64,000 bases of DNA from Blautia sp900556555 (lineage in GTDB: Bacteria; Bacillota; Clostridia; Lachnospirales; Lachnospiraceae): NCBI GenBank assembly GCA_964250615.1, contig CAXUGM010000002.1, one strand, 5' to 3'. The notes under the pieces are model-generated. The model saw only the letters and a list, made by a program, of their open reading frames with translations, did not search any database and was not told the origin of the DNA. Position 1 is the stretch's first letter. Every line of letters starts with the position of its first letter. The translations under genes were made by a program, and so were the position numbers. Below, piece after piece: positions 44,354-53,110 of the stretch.

Positions 44354-44666
44354 AATCAGCCACCATCCATATCTCATTCCATTCAAGCGGAATGTTTTCT
44401 TCGATTCCTCGTCTCGGGAACCCTACCACTTGCCAAGTGTGTCCAAAAAACTCTACTTGCTGGTCCTTCCATTTATTTGCGTCGCCTTTAGGAATCGCAA
44501 TATTATACACTACTTTCTTCCCGGTAAGGTTCAGTGCATCTGCTACTTCTGTAGAGGATAGCGGAGATACAAGTACATTTTTTACAAATACTCTTTTTTC
44601 TGTGTATATTGGATGTCCGAATGGGTCAATTCCTGTCTGAATCTTATTAACAAGTGTTACCCTCAT
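44346..44666 (-). CDS. Head-tail joining (stopper-like) protein
   Basis: This protein of about 106 residues starts MRVTLVNKIQTGIDPFGHPIY and ends with a beta barrel (VEFFGHTWQVVGFPRRG), typical of phage head closure proteins. The longer frame upstream is a shadow of the connector gene. AAAGGT precedes the chosen ATG. Confidence 0.7.
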   Translation of the reverse strand: MRVTLVNKIQTGIDPFGHPIYTEKRVFVKNVLVSPLSSTEVADALNLTGKKVVYNIAIPKGDANKWKDQQVEFFGHTWQVVGFPRRGIEENIPLEWNEIWMVADYE

Positions 44667-44676
44667 ACCTTTGATT

Positions 44677-45069
44677 CTACCCAAGCAAATCAACCGCCCT
44701 TCTTCTCTGCGTCCGAAGTCCCAACCTTGCAAGCTCTGATTTTTTAATAAATAGACCGCCGCCAGGAACAAGATATGTGCCACTCCAAGAATATCCAAGT
44801 GCGGACTGGCTCTCTTGTGTCATCGGTTCAGAATCTGTGGACGTCATTAGTGTTCTGGCAAGAACATCAACTGTGACTGATTTCGCAACCGCTAAAAGAT
44901 ATGGTTTTTCGGAAATCATGTTGTCTAAATCCCTTCCAACCTTGCCCGCTTCCATTCTTAAGCTATCAGATATAATCGGCAACAGCTTTTCTGTGCGTGC
45001 TATTTCATCAGGTTTTAATTCCCTCCATAGATTATTAACATCATCTACTGTTGCGAACGGTTCCAGCAT
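44677..45069 (-). CDS. Head-tail connector (Gp19/Gp15/Gp42 family)
   Basis: This 130-residue protein (FATVDDVNNLWRELKPDEIA; helices; ALGYSWSGTYLVPGGGLFIK) matches the Gp19/Gp15/Gp42 connector family found right after the capsid gene. AGGTGG precedes the ATG. Confidence 0.8.
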   Translation of the reverse strand: MLEPFATVDDVNNLWRELKPDEIARTEKLLPIISDSLRMEAGKVGRDLDNMISEKPYLLAVAKSVTVDVLARTLMTSTDSEPMTQESQSALGYSWSGTYLVPGGGLFIKKSELARLGLRTQRRRAVDLLG

Positions 45070-45138
45070 CTTTCTTCACCACCTTTTTCGCAGGAGACTT
45101 GGGAGGTTTTTACTTCCTCCCAATCTTCTCCGCCTCTC

Positions 45139-46014
45139 CTATTCTTCTTTAATACGTGCAAAATATTCTGGAACAAGAATCCCCCAACCAATATAGATTT
45201 CCGCACGAATGTAAACCTGATTGTAGCCTTTCAAGTCTTTTCCGGAGTTATCTGGATCACCATACTCAATAACCTCTAATGGAATTTCTTTTGCGATACC
45301 CCATTTAAATGCATTCTGGAAATCCCCTACAATCGCATGATCTTTCACTGTTGCATTATATACTGTTTTGTTTACATCAAGTGCTATTCCGGCCAGAGAA
45401 GCAGGGGAAGCACCGAATCTAAATTCCGGATACTGACGAACGCCATTTACTTTGATTTTTGCCATGTCTGCACCCATTGTATTAGACATTGCAATACCCG
45501 TTACATCTCCATCCGCATCTTGCACAGCTGCAATGACTGCGTCAAGGTTTTCATCACAAGTTGCAGCCGCATAATTAACTGTAGTTGTTACCTTGCTATC
45601 AAAATGGTTTGTTCCTACTACATTAGAAGCCTCTCCAGTTCTAGGATTAACTCCATGAAATGCTGCAAGGTCAAGGCCTTTTGCTACTTTCTTAGCAAAT
45701 CCATCGTTAAAAGCTTTTAAGATTGGAAGTCTTACTTCCTCAGATGCGTACATAAATTCATCAGATACACGAGCACCATACACAAACTTAATTGGAACGA
45801 TAGTTACTGGGTCAACTGTAATTCCACCCTCTGTTTTCTTTCCGTTTTCTGCTACAATGTCAATTTCTTTGTCCATTGTGAACGTAAATTCTTTAGAACC
45901 GGTAAAAGGAATTGGGTCCTGAGCTGATAACTTCGCAAGGGCAGATTTCCCTTTAACTTTTGACATCAAATCATTTACTACTACTTCGCTAAATAATGTT
46001 TTGCTTACTGCCAT
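45139..46014 (-). CDS. Major capsid protein (HK97 fold)
   Basis: This 291-residue HK97-fold capsid protein shows an E-loop region PIPFTGSKEFTFTMDKEIDI, spine helix RLPILKAFNDGFAKKVAKGL and P-domain strands ending YIRAEIYIGWGILVPEYFAR. There is no protease gene next to it; assembly uses the separate scaffold encoded upstream. Confidence 0.92.
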   Translation of the reverse strand: MAVSKTLFSEVVVNDLMSKVKGKSALAKLSAQDPIPFTGSKEFTFTMDKEIDIVAENGKKTEGGITVDPVTIVPIKFVYGARVSDEFMYASEEVRLPILKAFNDGFAKKVAKGLDLAAFHGVNPRTGEASNVVGTNHFDSKVTTTVNYAAATCDENLDAVIAAVQDADGDVTGIAMSNTMGADMAKIKVNGVRQYPEFRFGASPASLAGIALDVNKTVYNATVKDHAIVGDFQNAFKWGIAKEIPLEVIEYGDPDNSGKDLKGYNQVYIRAEIYIGWGILVPEYFARIKEE

Positions 46015-46028
46015 AATTTCTTTTCTCC

Positions 46029-46487
46029 TTAAATGTTTAAATTTCCAAGCATCTGGCCAAATCCGACATCAACGGAATTCGAATTGTCGACTGGGTCTGC
46101 TTTGTATGTAATATTTGGTGTGTTACTTTTTAAAAAACTTGCCAATGTCTCGGCATCTTTTGTCATTTCCTCTTCTGTATTGCCAGAAACTTTTCCAGCT
46201 AGCTCATAAGGAATTCCATTCTTAAGTGCAATTTCAACTCTTTTAGAATTTAGTTTGTAGCCATTAATTTCAGCTTCTTTTTTTGTCATTTCTTCCGGAG
46301 AGAAATACCCTTTGTACTTTTCTTGTACCTGTTCCGGCGAGAGATAGTTTTCGTACTTTTTCTGAGCGTCCTCAGGTGAAAGAAATCCGTCGAATTCTTT
46401 TCGTACTTTATTCCGTTCTCGCTCTAAACGCTGACTCAATGCTTTTTCAAATTCTTCCTGTGTTGTAATCGGTGTAAATTCACTCAT
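46029..46487 (-). CDS. Capsid scaffold protein (DUF4355-like)
   Basis: This 152-residue helical protein precedes the capsid gene. It has three tandem repeats of about 16 residues built on F/YLSPE(D/Q)-QKYE.Y (about 34-70), followed by a scaffold-like coiled coil and a C-terminal GFGQMLGNLNI tail that probably contacts the capsid. Confidence 0.85.
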   Translation of the reverse strand: MSEFTPITTQEEFEKALSQRLERERNKVRKEFDGFLSPEDAQKKYENYLSPEQVQEKYKGYFSPEEMTKKEAEINGYKLNSKRVEIALKNGIPYELAGKVSGNTEEEMTKDAETLASFLKSNTPNITYKADPVDNSNSVDVGFGQMLGNLNI

Positions 46488-46575
46488 TTTTCTACTTCCT
46501 TTCTACCCACTTAACCCGGTGGTATCGGTAATTTTTTTGTACAAAAAGAGCACCCCTAAATCTTGGATGTTCTCT

Positions 46576-47976
46576 CTAATACCTTGCTTGTTGTTTTCTT
46601 TTTTCCTTACTCATACTGCATTTCCAATAAGCCAAGACAATGCTGTCTAACAGTGCTATTTCGATTTTATCATTTGTAGACTGGTAACCAAAGCCACCAT
46701 TCGACCCAATGGCCCTTTTCACGCAATTACTAACAGCTTGGGTTAGAGAAGGCTGGTTCATATGCAAAATAGTTCCTGCGTTCAAACCTTGCTCAAACGC
46801 AGAATACGCAGTGATAACTTCTTTTACAGTTGGAAGTTCCGGCAATTTCAGACCAATATCTTTCATATCTGCCGAAAGTACATTCTGTCCACTCGCTCCA
46901 TCAACAACCACAATCTCCGTTTTCTTTTTCATATCATTTAAATAACTTAAAATCCAACTGTTTCCGGAACGAATCGAACAACAATCTATTACTTCTACGA
47001 ATATTTTTCCATCTGCCGTTTTTGCTGCAACAGACATTGCAACATTATTTCCGTCATGTCCGTATTTGATTCCAACATATACTTTTCCAGTCAGACGTGG
47101 ACGAACTTCTGCCTTTAATGCTTCCCATTCAGCTTTACTAATCGCAGATTTTTGATTATATGAAAGCCAAAGTCCTAAACGCTGTATGTTGAAATCAATA
47201 TCATCGGTAGTGATCTCAGCACGTATTTTTCTCTCCGTAAGGATTGTTCCTAAAGATGGATTAGCTTCATACCAAGAATCCACATCATCCGCCGGCATTT
47301 GCTGTTTTACAGACCATTCAGCCCAACCACTATCGAATCCTCTTCCAGATAAAACCGTTGCTCTGTATTTCACAAAAACTGTTCCAGATGAAACCACTGT
47401 TGGAGGAGTTCCGAGCATAATTGTCTGTGGATTATTACTATCGGACACGATATACTTTAATGATGTTTCTTGTGCCTCTGTATATTCCTGTGCTTCATCA
47501 ATAATTAATACGTCGTATCCTTCTCCAAGCCCACCAGACGATGTTCTTGTTCGAAATTCTACAACCCCTCCATTACTCGTATATAAATGTTCTTTCCCGA
47601 ACGCTTTAAACGACGATGATATCTGGATTTTAGCTTTTTCACACATCCTATCAAGACGTTCCCAGACCGCATGAGATGTAGTAGCACGGTGCGCTGTGTA
47701 TAGAACACGTTCTCCATTTTTTAAAGCCCATAAGCATCTGGCCAGAACGTTTTCAGATTTACCATTTCGACGTGGAATAGAATACCCATATTTTTGATGT
47801 ACCCAAAGGCCTTCGTCATTCACAGCCATAATGTCGCACTGGATTAACTGTTGCCATTCTAGCAGTTCATTTCCAGTCATTGCATACAATTCAGCCGCTT
47901 CCTGTCCTTTTGTTTCGCTGTAAGGTAAGGTAACGGATTGAGTTGGGGTTTGGCGGCCTTGCCTTATATCTGCCAT
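46576..47976 (-). CDS. terL: Terminase large subunit
   Basis: This 466-residue packaging motor has a N-terminal ATPase with Walker A-like SIPRRNGKSENVLARC (about 66-81), Walker B VLIIDEAQEY (about 154) and coupling motif MLGTPP. A C-terminal nuclease domain lies at about 280-450. It lies downstream of portal and the minor head gene, an unusual order. No small terminase is recognisable. Confidence 0.92.
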   Translation of the reverse strand: MADIRQGRQTPTQSVTLPYSETKGQEAAELYAMTGNELLEWQQLIQCDIMAVNDEGLWVHQKYGYSIPRRNGKSENVLARCLWALKNGERVLYTAHRATTSHAVWERLDRMCEKAKIQISSSFKAFGKEHLYTSNGGVVEFRTRTSSGGLGEGYDVLIIDEAQEYTEAQETSLKYIVSDSNNPQTIMLGTPPTVVSSGTVFVKYRATVLSGRGFDSGWAEWSVKQQMPADDVDSWYEANPSLGTILTERKIRAEITTDDIDFNIQRLGLWLSYNQKSAISKAEWEALKAEVRPRLTGKVYVGIKYGHDGNNVAMSVAAKTADGKIFVEVIDCCSIRSGNSWILSYLNDMKKKTEIVVVDGASGQNVLSADMKDIGLKLPELPTVKEVITAYSAFEQGLNAGTILHMNQPSLTQAVSNCVKRAIGSNGGFGYQSTNDKIEIALLDSIVLAYWKCSMSKEKRKQQARY

Positions 47977-48046
47977 AGCACCCTCCTATCTAGCTATATG
48001 TTTCCGTAGATAATATCACCCCATCATCCAAAGGGAGATAGCCGGA

Positions 48047-48874
48047 TCACCGCCTTTCTTCTAATTCTTTCAATATTTTTTCTTGCAATGCTTTTGCCTG
48101 CTCTTTTGTTTTTTTATTTACTTCTTTATTTTTTGTAAAAGAATTTTTAATTCTCTTTTCAATATCTTCTCGCCTTGCATATTTTTTTGAATGAACATTT
48201 TGAATTTTCTTATTTGCCACGAATTCTACAAGGCAGATACAATTTCTATGCCTTTTAAATACATCACTTCCGTAATCTATTTCCTCGTAATTGTAAACCC
48301 CAGCAAGTTTGTCGCACCATTTGCAACATTTCCCTGAAGAGGTTCGAGTAATCTTTGGAGACATACCGGAATTATATTGAAAATCTGCATTAGCTTTAAC
48401 GGTATCATCTACAATAGATTGAGAGAAATTTATAATCGGCTCACCGAGAATATATGCTATATCGTCGAAATGTTCTTTTCCAGAAACAATATCTACAATT
48501 CCTTGGATTCTATCTTCGTTCAATTCCGGCTTAACTGCCTTAATCCCTATTTTCGCTTGCTTATTCAAAATCTCTTGTATTTCCGTAGAGTATTCCGAAA
48601 TCAAATCGAAATCATGTTCTAACGTCGGTCGAATAATCCTGTCAGCGATATTATAATAAAGCCTGCCGCCCGGAAGAATTTCCGAGGAAAGATTTTTTTG
48701 AAATGCATCTGACAACGATGCCCCCACTTCAATAGCAAAGGCGTGACCATCTTTATAATTAGCCACGCCTTTTACAATTTTACTTTTTAATTCAATAACC
48801 TTTTTACTCTTCAAATAACTTCTTTCAAAGTCTTCCTGAATCTTTTCTAATAATTTCGGTGCTATGTCTTCCAT
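48047..48874 (-). CDS. Minor head protein (MuF-like)
   Basis: This 275-residue protein has a cysteine/histidine cluster CCKWCDKLAGVYNYEEIDYG followed by FKRHRNCICLVEF, the metal-binding end of MuF/gp7-type minor head proteins. A lysine-rich coiled coil forms the tail. It follows the portal gene by 11 bp. Confidence 0.85.
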   Translation of the reverse strand: MEDIAPKLLEKIQEDFERSYLKSKKVIELKSKIVKGVANYKDGHAFAIEVGASLSDAFQKNLSSEILPGGRLYYNIADRIIRPTLEHDFDLISEYSTEIQEILNKQAKIGIKAVKPELNEDRIQGIVDIVSGKEHFDDIAYILGEPIINFSQSIVDDTVKANADFQYNSGMSPKITRTSSGKCCKWCDKLAGVYNYEEIDYGSDVFKRHRNCICLVEFVANKKIQNVHSKKYARREDIEKRIKNSFTKNKEVNKKTKEQAKALQEKILKELEERR

Positions 48875-48885
48875 GATGCACCTCC

Positions 48886-50100
48886 TTAAAATCCAGTCAA
48901 ATTACGCATGCGTTTTTCATCGAAATATCCAGGGATTGCTTGATTGATTTTAATTGCACCATCTCCGTAGCTACTCAGTGCAGAAGCATCTGGTTCGAAA
49001 ATCGGTTCCCATGTTGGCTTCGTAAGATAGAATTGTCTACGTTCATACGGGAAATCGTCACGTAAGCAGGCTGCTACATACCCCACGTTCAAAAACGCTG
49101 TCCCAAATGTTCTCTGTGCTTTCCTTGCAATTAATCTAAGATTTTCATGTGCACTCTTAATAGCTTCTGCACTAGATGGATTGTCGGATGGAAACCCAAG
49201 ATCGTCTATAGTTAAACCAGTTTCTCCAGCAAACAGTCCGGCGAACATCCTAAGTTGTTCAATATGTGGGCTCATACTTTGCTGCTGGAACTGTCCTATT
49301 TTTGGAGTATCTCCTTCCTCGTCTTTTGTAATCTCAAACATCATTGAAATTGCGGATTTCCATTTATCTAACGGTTCTGACTCTGGGGAAGTTCCAACGA
49401 CGTATTTCTGTGGGAATGAAAAGAATTCCGCTGAAACTTCTGAACGTTTTAATGTTCTGACAGCGCCATCTGTAATATCCATGCATGCTCTGCTGATTCG
49501 GCTGTGTCCGAATGTTCTTTTGGCATCTGGTCGATTAATAATCGGAACAAGCAATGGATGCTCAACATTATTATTTTGCTTAGCAAATGATTTACCTTCC
49601 CCGAAGAGCTGTACACTACCCGGAGTAAAGTATGCTTCCACAATTGGATTGTCTCTTGCATCATGCTCTAAGACTGCATAGCCTTCTATCAGAAGTCCCG
49701 TCATCGGGTCAATAACCCCAGTTGCATATCTACCATCAATCACCTGCAGTTTTGGAAGTCCACTATCATCTTCCGAAATGTAAACAAAAGAACAAGCTCC
49801 AATCATTGCCGAAAGAATCGCACTATCAAAGAACGTGTCCGGATTATTCATTAAAAATATTTCATTGATTTCAAAATTGTCATTTTCGAATTCCCGAAAT
49901 ATTAATCTGTCTGCCAAACTATCTACCGCTTTCCCGCACCAGCCTATTACCGGTCTATACCATGCCAATTTATCAGGTATTGCAATTTCAAAATCTTTGA
50001 TACACTCTTTCATCTCATAATAATCATATCTTTTTTTTGTCCTTATTTGTTTTTGTTTGAGCTTTTTCCTGAGCCCATCTATTCCTAATAATTCAGCCAT
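48886..50100 (-). CDS. Portal protein
   Basis: This 404-residue portal of the SPP1/Gp6-like family shows LAWYRPVIGWCGKAVDSLAD near residue 45-64 and YATGVIDPMTG. The stem/wing region contains FGHSRISRACMDITDGAV and SSAEAIKSAHENL. It forms the dodecameric DNA gate. It is the first gene of the head operon after the HNH gene. Confidence 0.92.
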   Translation of the reverse strand: MAELLGIDGLRKKLKQKQIRTKKRYDYYEMKECIKDFEIAIPDKLAWYRPVIGWCGKAVDSLADRLIFREFENDNFEINEIFLMNNPDTFFDSAILSAMIGACSFVYISEDDSGLPKLQVIDGRYATGVIDPMTGLLIEGYAVLEHDARDNPIVEAYFTPGSVQLFGEGKSFAKQNNNVEHPLLVPIINRPDAKRTFGHSRISRACMDITDGAVRTLKRSEVSAEFFSFPQKYVVGTSPESEPLDKWKSAISMMFEITKDEEGDTPKIGQFQQQSMSPHIEQLRMFAGLFAGETGLTIDDLGFPSDNPSSAEAIKSAHENLRLIARKAQRTFGTAFLNVGYVAACLRDDFPYERRQFYLTKPTWEPIFEPDASALSSYGDGAIKINQAIPGYFDEKRMRNLTGF

Positions 50101-50197
50101 TTTAGAGTCCTTTCATATTCCCGTGTGTTTTTTTTCACAGTGACAGTATGTGAAGGTCGGAGTAAGGGACGGGAGGGAGGTATGCCCCCTATATGCA

Positions 50198-50542
50198 TTA
50201 CGTCCAGTCAATATTCCTCCAATCAAATGTATGTGGTAACACACGATTGCTTATTATTACTTCTCGCTTTACTTCTCTTCTATCAATTAGCTTATCCGAC
50301 TTCTGCCTGTTGCAAGTCCAATGAGCAAGCTGCAAGTTTTCCAGATCTGACGGGTGCCCGCCCTTTGATACTGGAATGATGTGATCTATGCAGGGCGAGA
50401 GCGGATGTGGATATTTAAGCGAAAAATCTACAGGTCTCCCACATATTCCACAGACTGTTTGCGTTGCATAGATTTTCTTTTTGTTCTTGTCAAACATGCC
50501 ACGATGGGTTCCATCCCTGTCGGGTCTAAATGTTTTCGCCAT
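50198..50542 (-). CDS. HNH endonuclease
   Basis: This protein of about 114 residues has the HNH core CIDHIIPVSKGGHPSDLENLQL followed by HWTCNRQKSDK (quoted in part) and a zinc pair CGICGRP. Such nucleases sit next to terminase/portal genes in HK97-type phages and assist packaging cleavage. GGAGAAGGTG precedes the start. Confidence 0.9.
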   Translation of the reverse strand: MAKTFRPDRDGTHRGMFDKNKKKIYATQTVCGICGRPVDFSLKYPHPLSPCIDHIIPVSKGGHPSDLENLQLAHWTCNRQKSDKLIDRREVKREVIISNRVLPHTFDWRNIDWT

Positions 50543-50650
50543 CTCTATCACCTTCTCCGCATAAAGAAAGACACCTGACTGCTGCCAGATGTCTTATGTG
50601 CTGAAAGTGTTTGCCACAGTCAGCTTGTTTATAATTCTTTCTCGACAACT

Positions 50651-50717
50651 CGGAAAGCCAGGAATCGAACCTGTGACTTGGAATTGTTTCCTGCTCTACC
50701 AACTGAGCTACTTTCCA
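50651..50717 (-). tRNA. tRNA-like element with truncated anticodon arm (pseudo-tRNA)
   Basis: On the minus strand it reads: acceptor TGGAAAG/CTTTCCG, D-arm GCTC-AGTTGGTA-GAGC, T-arm CAGG-TTCGATT-CCTG. Where a 17-nt anticodon arm should be there are only 12 nt (GGAA-ACAA-TTCC, 50691-50680), so normal decoding is not possible. Total length is 67 nt. It could be a decayed phage tRNA, a tRNA mimic or an RNA-processing signal. Confidence 0.65.
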
Positions 50718-50849
50718 AACTTGCAACCCATATGTGCCGTTATACCGGTTGCGTGATGGTTTCTGATGGTACCTGTCTCATTTTGTTATGGCAGTAACAT
50801 GACCATGAAGTAGACTGCCTCTTACCGGCACTGTACTTTTGTATCCTTT

Positions 50850-50916
50850 AAAAAAGAGAGCTGACGGTCTTTGCAAGTCCTCGCACACTTAAGGTCATCT
50901 TGCAGGCGTTACCGTC
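50850..50916 (-). ncRNA. Structured intergenic RNA ending in a terminator
   Basis: The 500-bp gap 50552-51055 has no credible gene. On the minus strand GACGGT/ACCGTC (50916-50911 with 50868-50863) encloses TGCAAG/CTTGCA (50904-50899 with 50877-50872), followed by AGCTCTCTTTTTT. A TATATA -10-like box near 51018 could start a leader of about 150 nt. It lies between the early genes and the head operon, so it may be a late leader or regulatory RNA. Confidence 0.5.
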
Positions 50917-51055
50917 TGAGCCTGATACAGCAACAGGGCTGTGACACCCTGCTGCCGTTCTGTTTATAAAACATAAGGAGTCATGTGTGAAAACCATTCC
51001 GTTTCTACTTCCAGTATATATACTAACATTTTTTTTGCGAACATAGGCGAACATT

Positions 51056-51541
51056 TCACAAAATTTCTTCTTTTTCTAAGAATCTATTGTGTCTGATTCT
51101 ACAGTTATCCTTTGTGTACTCTATTTTTCTCTTTGGATAAAGGTAATTCATTTTCATAGCCACCATATCCCACGTCATATCATCTATGTAGTAAAACCGA
51201 AACATCTGCCTTAAATCACTCTTGGGGATTGCATTTATAAAATCATCTACTGCATTCATTGCTTCCTGGAGTTCATCTTCCATAATATGAAGTTTCATTA
51301 TTCTTTTCTTAATCATAAGCCTTACCTGGTCATATTCTGGGGTAGGGAAGCCGGTAATCTTAATTGCTCCTATGGTTCCGTCTTTTCTTGTACCGGTTAC
51401 CATATCTGACACTACCCCTTCTTCTTTTATCTTTTGTAGCCTCTGTTCATCTCTATCAATCCTTTCTCTCAGGTCTCTTATTTCTTCTTTGATTTCGCAG
51501 TACTGGACTAAGATATCTTTGGTTAGTTCCACCGGAATCAC
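51056..51541 (-). CDS. ArpU/RinA-type late transcription regulator (DUF1492-like)
   Basis: This 161-residue protein has a long N-terminal coiled coil (IKEEIRDLRERIDRDEQRLQ) and a C-terminal sigma-region-4-like HTH (FRFYYIDDMTWDMVAMKMNY, then RIRHNRFL). Such proteins close the early operon and activate late genes, matching its place just before the head genes. It overlaps the upstream gene by 4 bp. Confidence 0.8.
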   Translation of the reverse strand: MIPVELTKDILVQYCEIKEEIRDLRERIDRDEQRLQKIKEEGVVSDMVTGTRKDGTIGAIKITGFPTPEYDQVRLMIKKRIMKLHIMEDELQEAMNAVDDFINAIPKSDLRQMFRFYYIDDMTWDMVAMKMNYLYPKRKIEYTKDNCRIRHNRFLEKEEIL

Positions 51542-51924
51542 CCCCTGTATTTCTTTCCCTGCCTTCTCATAGCGAACTCATGCCAGCTTAGACTTTCCCA
51601 TCTACCTTTAGAATCCTGGAATGTCACAATATGCGGATGTACCTCCTTAATTACCACCATCATCCATTTTCGGATTAATTTCTCGGTTCTTGCGTCTGAT
51701 GGCTCCCGGTCTAGCAGCAGCCGGTACTTCTCCCCACGGTACACTCCATGTTTCTCTTCGAGGAATCTGATTCTCTCTTCTTTCCTTACTCCCCATATTG
51801 CCTGTTCCGCTGTATCGTCACGGTATCCTTCTTTGTTCATGTTGTTCACCTTCTCTTCGCATGTTCTACATACTTGTATTCCCTCTGGGATTATCTCCCT
51901 GCACATAATGCATCTATCTTCCAT
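51538..51924 (-). CDS. Zinc-ribbon phage protein (128 aa)
   Basis: The N-terminal CxxC pairs (CIMCREIIPEGIQVCRTC) form a ribbon. The middle is basic and helical, and the end contains HPHIVTFQDSKGRWESLSWH. Role unknown. It overlaps the ArpU-like gene (ATGA). Confidence 0.65.
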   Translation of the reverse strand: MEDRCIMCREIIPEGIQVCRTCEEKVNNMNKEGYRDDTAEQAIWGVRKEERIRFLEEKHGVYRGEKYRLLLDREPSDARTEKLIRKWMMVVIKEVHPHIVTFQDSKGRWESLSWHEFAMRRQGKKYRG

Positions 51925-51937
51925 TTAGTCACCTTCT

Positions 51938-52102
51938 TTAATGCCCGGCCAGAAACGTATGCAACATATGTTCCCGCCAGTCTGCTTGCTTATTGCTCCA
52001 TCTTTCGCATGTATCATCATCTTCTATCAGGACGCCTTTTAAATCGCACAGGCCTCCGTCATTTTCTGTGCAGGTGGCACAGGTTCTTGTTTGTTCTGTC
52101 AT
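51938..52102 (-). CDS. Small cysteine-rich phage protein (54 aa)
   Basis: The protein (MTEQTRTCATCTENDGGLCD...) has four cysteines in the first 31 residues in a CxxC-C-C arrangement and ends with DWREHMLHTFLAGH. AAAGGAG precedes ATG 52102; a longer frame lacks a ribosome site. Not recognised. Confidence 0.65.
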   Translation of the reverse strand: MTEQTRTCATCTENDGGLCDLKGVLIEDDDTCERWSNKQADWREHMLHTFLAGH

Positions 52103-52106
52103 AGTT

Positions 52107-52445
52107 TTATTCTCCTTTATATCCTTCTGGAAGTGGCTGCCAGGCAATAACAGAATAAACTTCTCCCGAATCGTCAAACCACGTTCCATCTGGTGCGAAT
52201 TTTAACGTTGTTGCTTTATCTACACCTTTTATCGTCACGTTAAATTCTGGACAATACTCATCTTCTGTTCCTTCCGGTACTTTCGGCAACCGCTCGCTGA
52301 CCGGAATCCAATCCACAGGAACCTCGTCCATGTGCGAATGGATAATTTTTTCAACTCTGTCAATAGTTGTAAAATGCTTTCCGCACATAACAGTGTAATT
52401 TGTCGGTTGTTTTATCTCTTTTAAAATCTTCTCTAGTACGTTCAT
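52107..52445 (-). CDS. DUF551-domain phage protein
   Basis: This 112-residue protein has the DUF551 hallmark VDWIPVSERLPKVP (about 44-57) and ends SVIAWQPLPEGY. The N-terminal MNVLEKILKEIK matches the start of the next gene upstream. Function of the family unknown. GAGGAG precedes ATG 52445. Confidence 0.75.
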   Translation of the reverse strand: MNVLEKILKEIKQPTNYTVMCGKHFTTIDRVEKIIHSHMDEVPVDWIPVSERLPKVPEGTEDEYCPEFNVTIKGVDKATTLKFAPDGTWFDDSGEVYSVIAWQPLPEGYKGE

Positions 52446-52449
52446 TGAA

Positions 52450-52806
52450 TTACTCCTCTCTTTTCCAATAATTATCACTTATCAGTTTTGCTATAATATT
52501 TCTCGCAGTTTTAAATCCATTGCAGAAATCTACTGTTACGCTATCAATGTATTCTTCATCATATTCTAGCTCTTCCATGATATTTTTTATTTTTTTCATA
52601 CTTATTTTAGGTTGCCCCATAGAACAGGCACATTTATTCAATATATCTAATATTGTCATATATTTAATATAACCTTCTGTATTTTTTAAATCATTTTCTG
52701 ATATACAAGAATTAATTATTCTTTCAATTTCTCTATCTTCCTCAATGCAATATTTTTCAAATAAATAGTTTTCTACTTCTTTTACAAGCTTCTCTAGCAC
52801 GTTCAT
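52450..52806 (-). CDS. Hypothetical phage protein sharing the MNVLEK N terminus
   Basis: This 118-residue helical acidic protein starts MNVLEKLVKEVENYLF, like its downstream neighbour, but lacks the DUF551 core. The shared head suggests a domain duplication or shuffling. Unknown function. Confidence 0.65.
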   Translation of the reverse strand: MNVLEKLVKEVENYLFEKYCIEEDREIERIINSCISENDLKNTEGYIKYMTILDILNKCACSMGQPKISMKKIKNIMEELEYDEEYIDSVTVDFCNGFKTARNIIAKLISDNYWKREE

Positions 52807-52831
52807 TGTCTATTCCTCCAAAATAAAAAAA

Positions 52832-53110
52832 TCAAAGCAATGTCACAGAATGAAAAATCATAAATCCATTGCCGAATTCATAAGCTAGATATACATCTTC
52901 GTATGCTTCACTTGTCCAAGGGTTTTGATTGATAATTCTAACACAAGCCCATTCGTCAAACCCTAAATAATGTGTCCGTACCGCAAACGAATTATCTAAT
53001 TCTTTAACAAATTTGTTAAATCTTGTAAAAGGAATCCCAATGATTTCGGATAATTTTTCCATCTCATCATCGAAATTTTCGTCTGTTAATACTGTTTTAC
53101 TGTATCTCAT
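52832..53110 (-). CDS. Hypothetical phage protein (92 aa)
   Basis: This small acidic alpha/beta protein (SEIIGIPFTRFNKFVKELDN, then YLGFDEWACVRIINQNPW) has GGAGGT upstream of the ATG. Not recognised. Confidence 0.6.
   Translation of the reverse strand: MRYSKTVLTDENFDDEMEKLSEIIGIPFTRFNKFVKELDNSFAVRTHYLGFDEWACVRIINQNPWTSEAYEDVYLAYEFGNGFMIFHSVTLL

Noticed and set aside
50526..50726. 66-aa minus ORF with VAQLVEQ start
   Set aside because: This is the usual false ORF created by reading through a tRNA-like sequence.
50848..51054. 68-aa minus ORF in the gap before the head genes
   Set aside because: It coincides with the structured RNA and terminator, and has no ribosome site or recognisable protein features.
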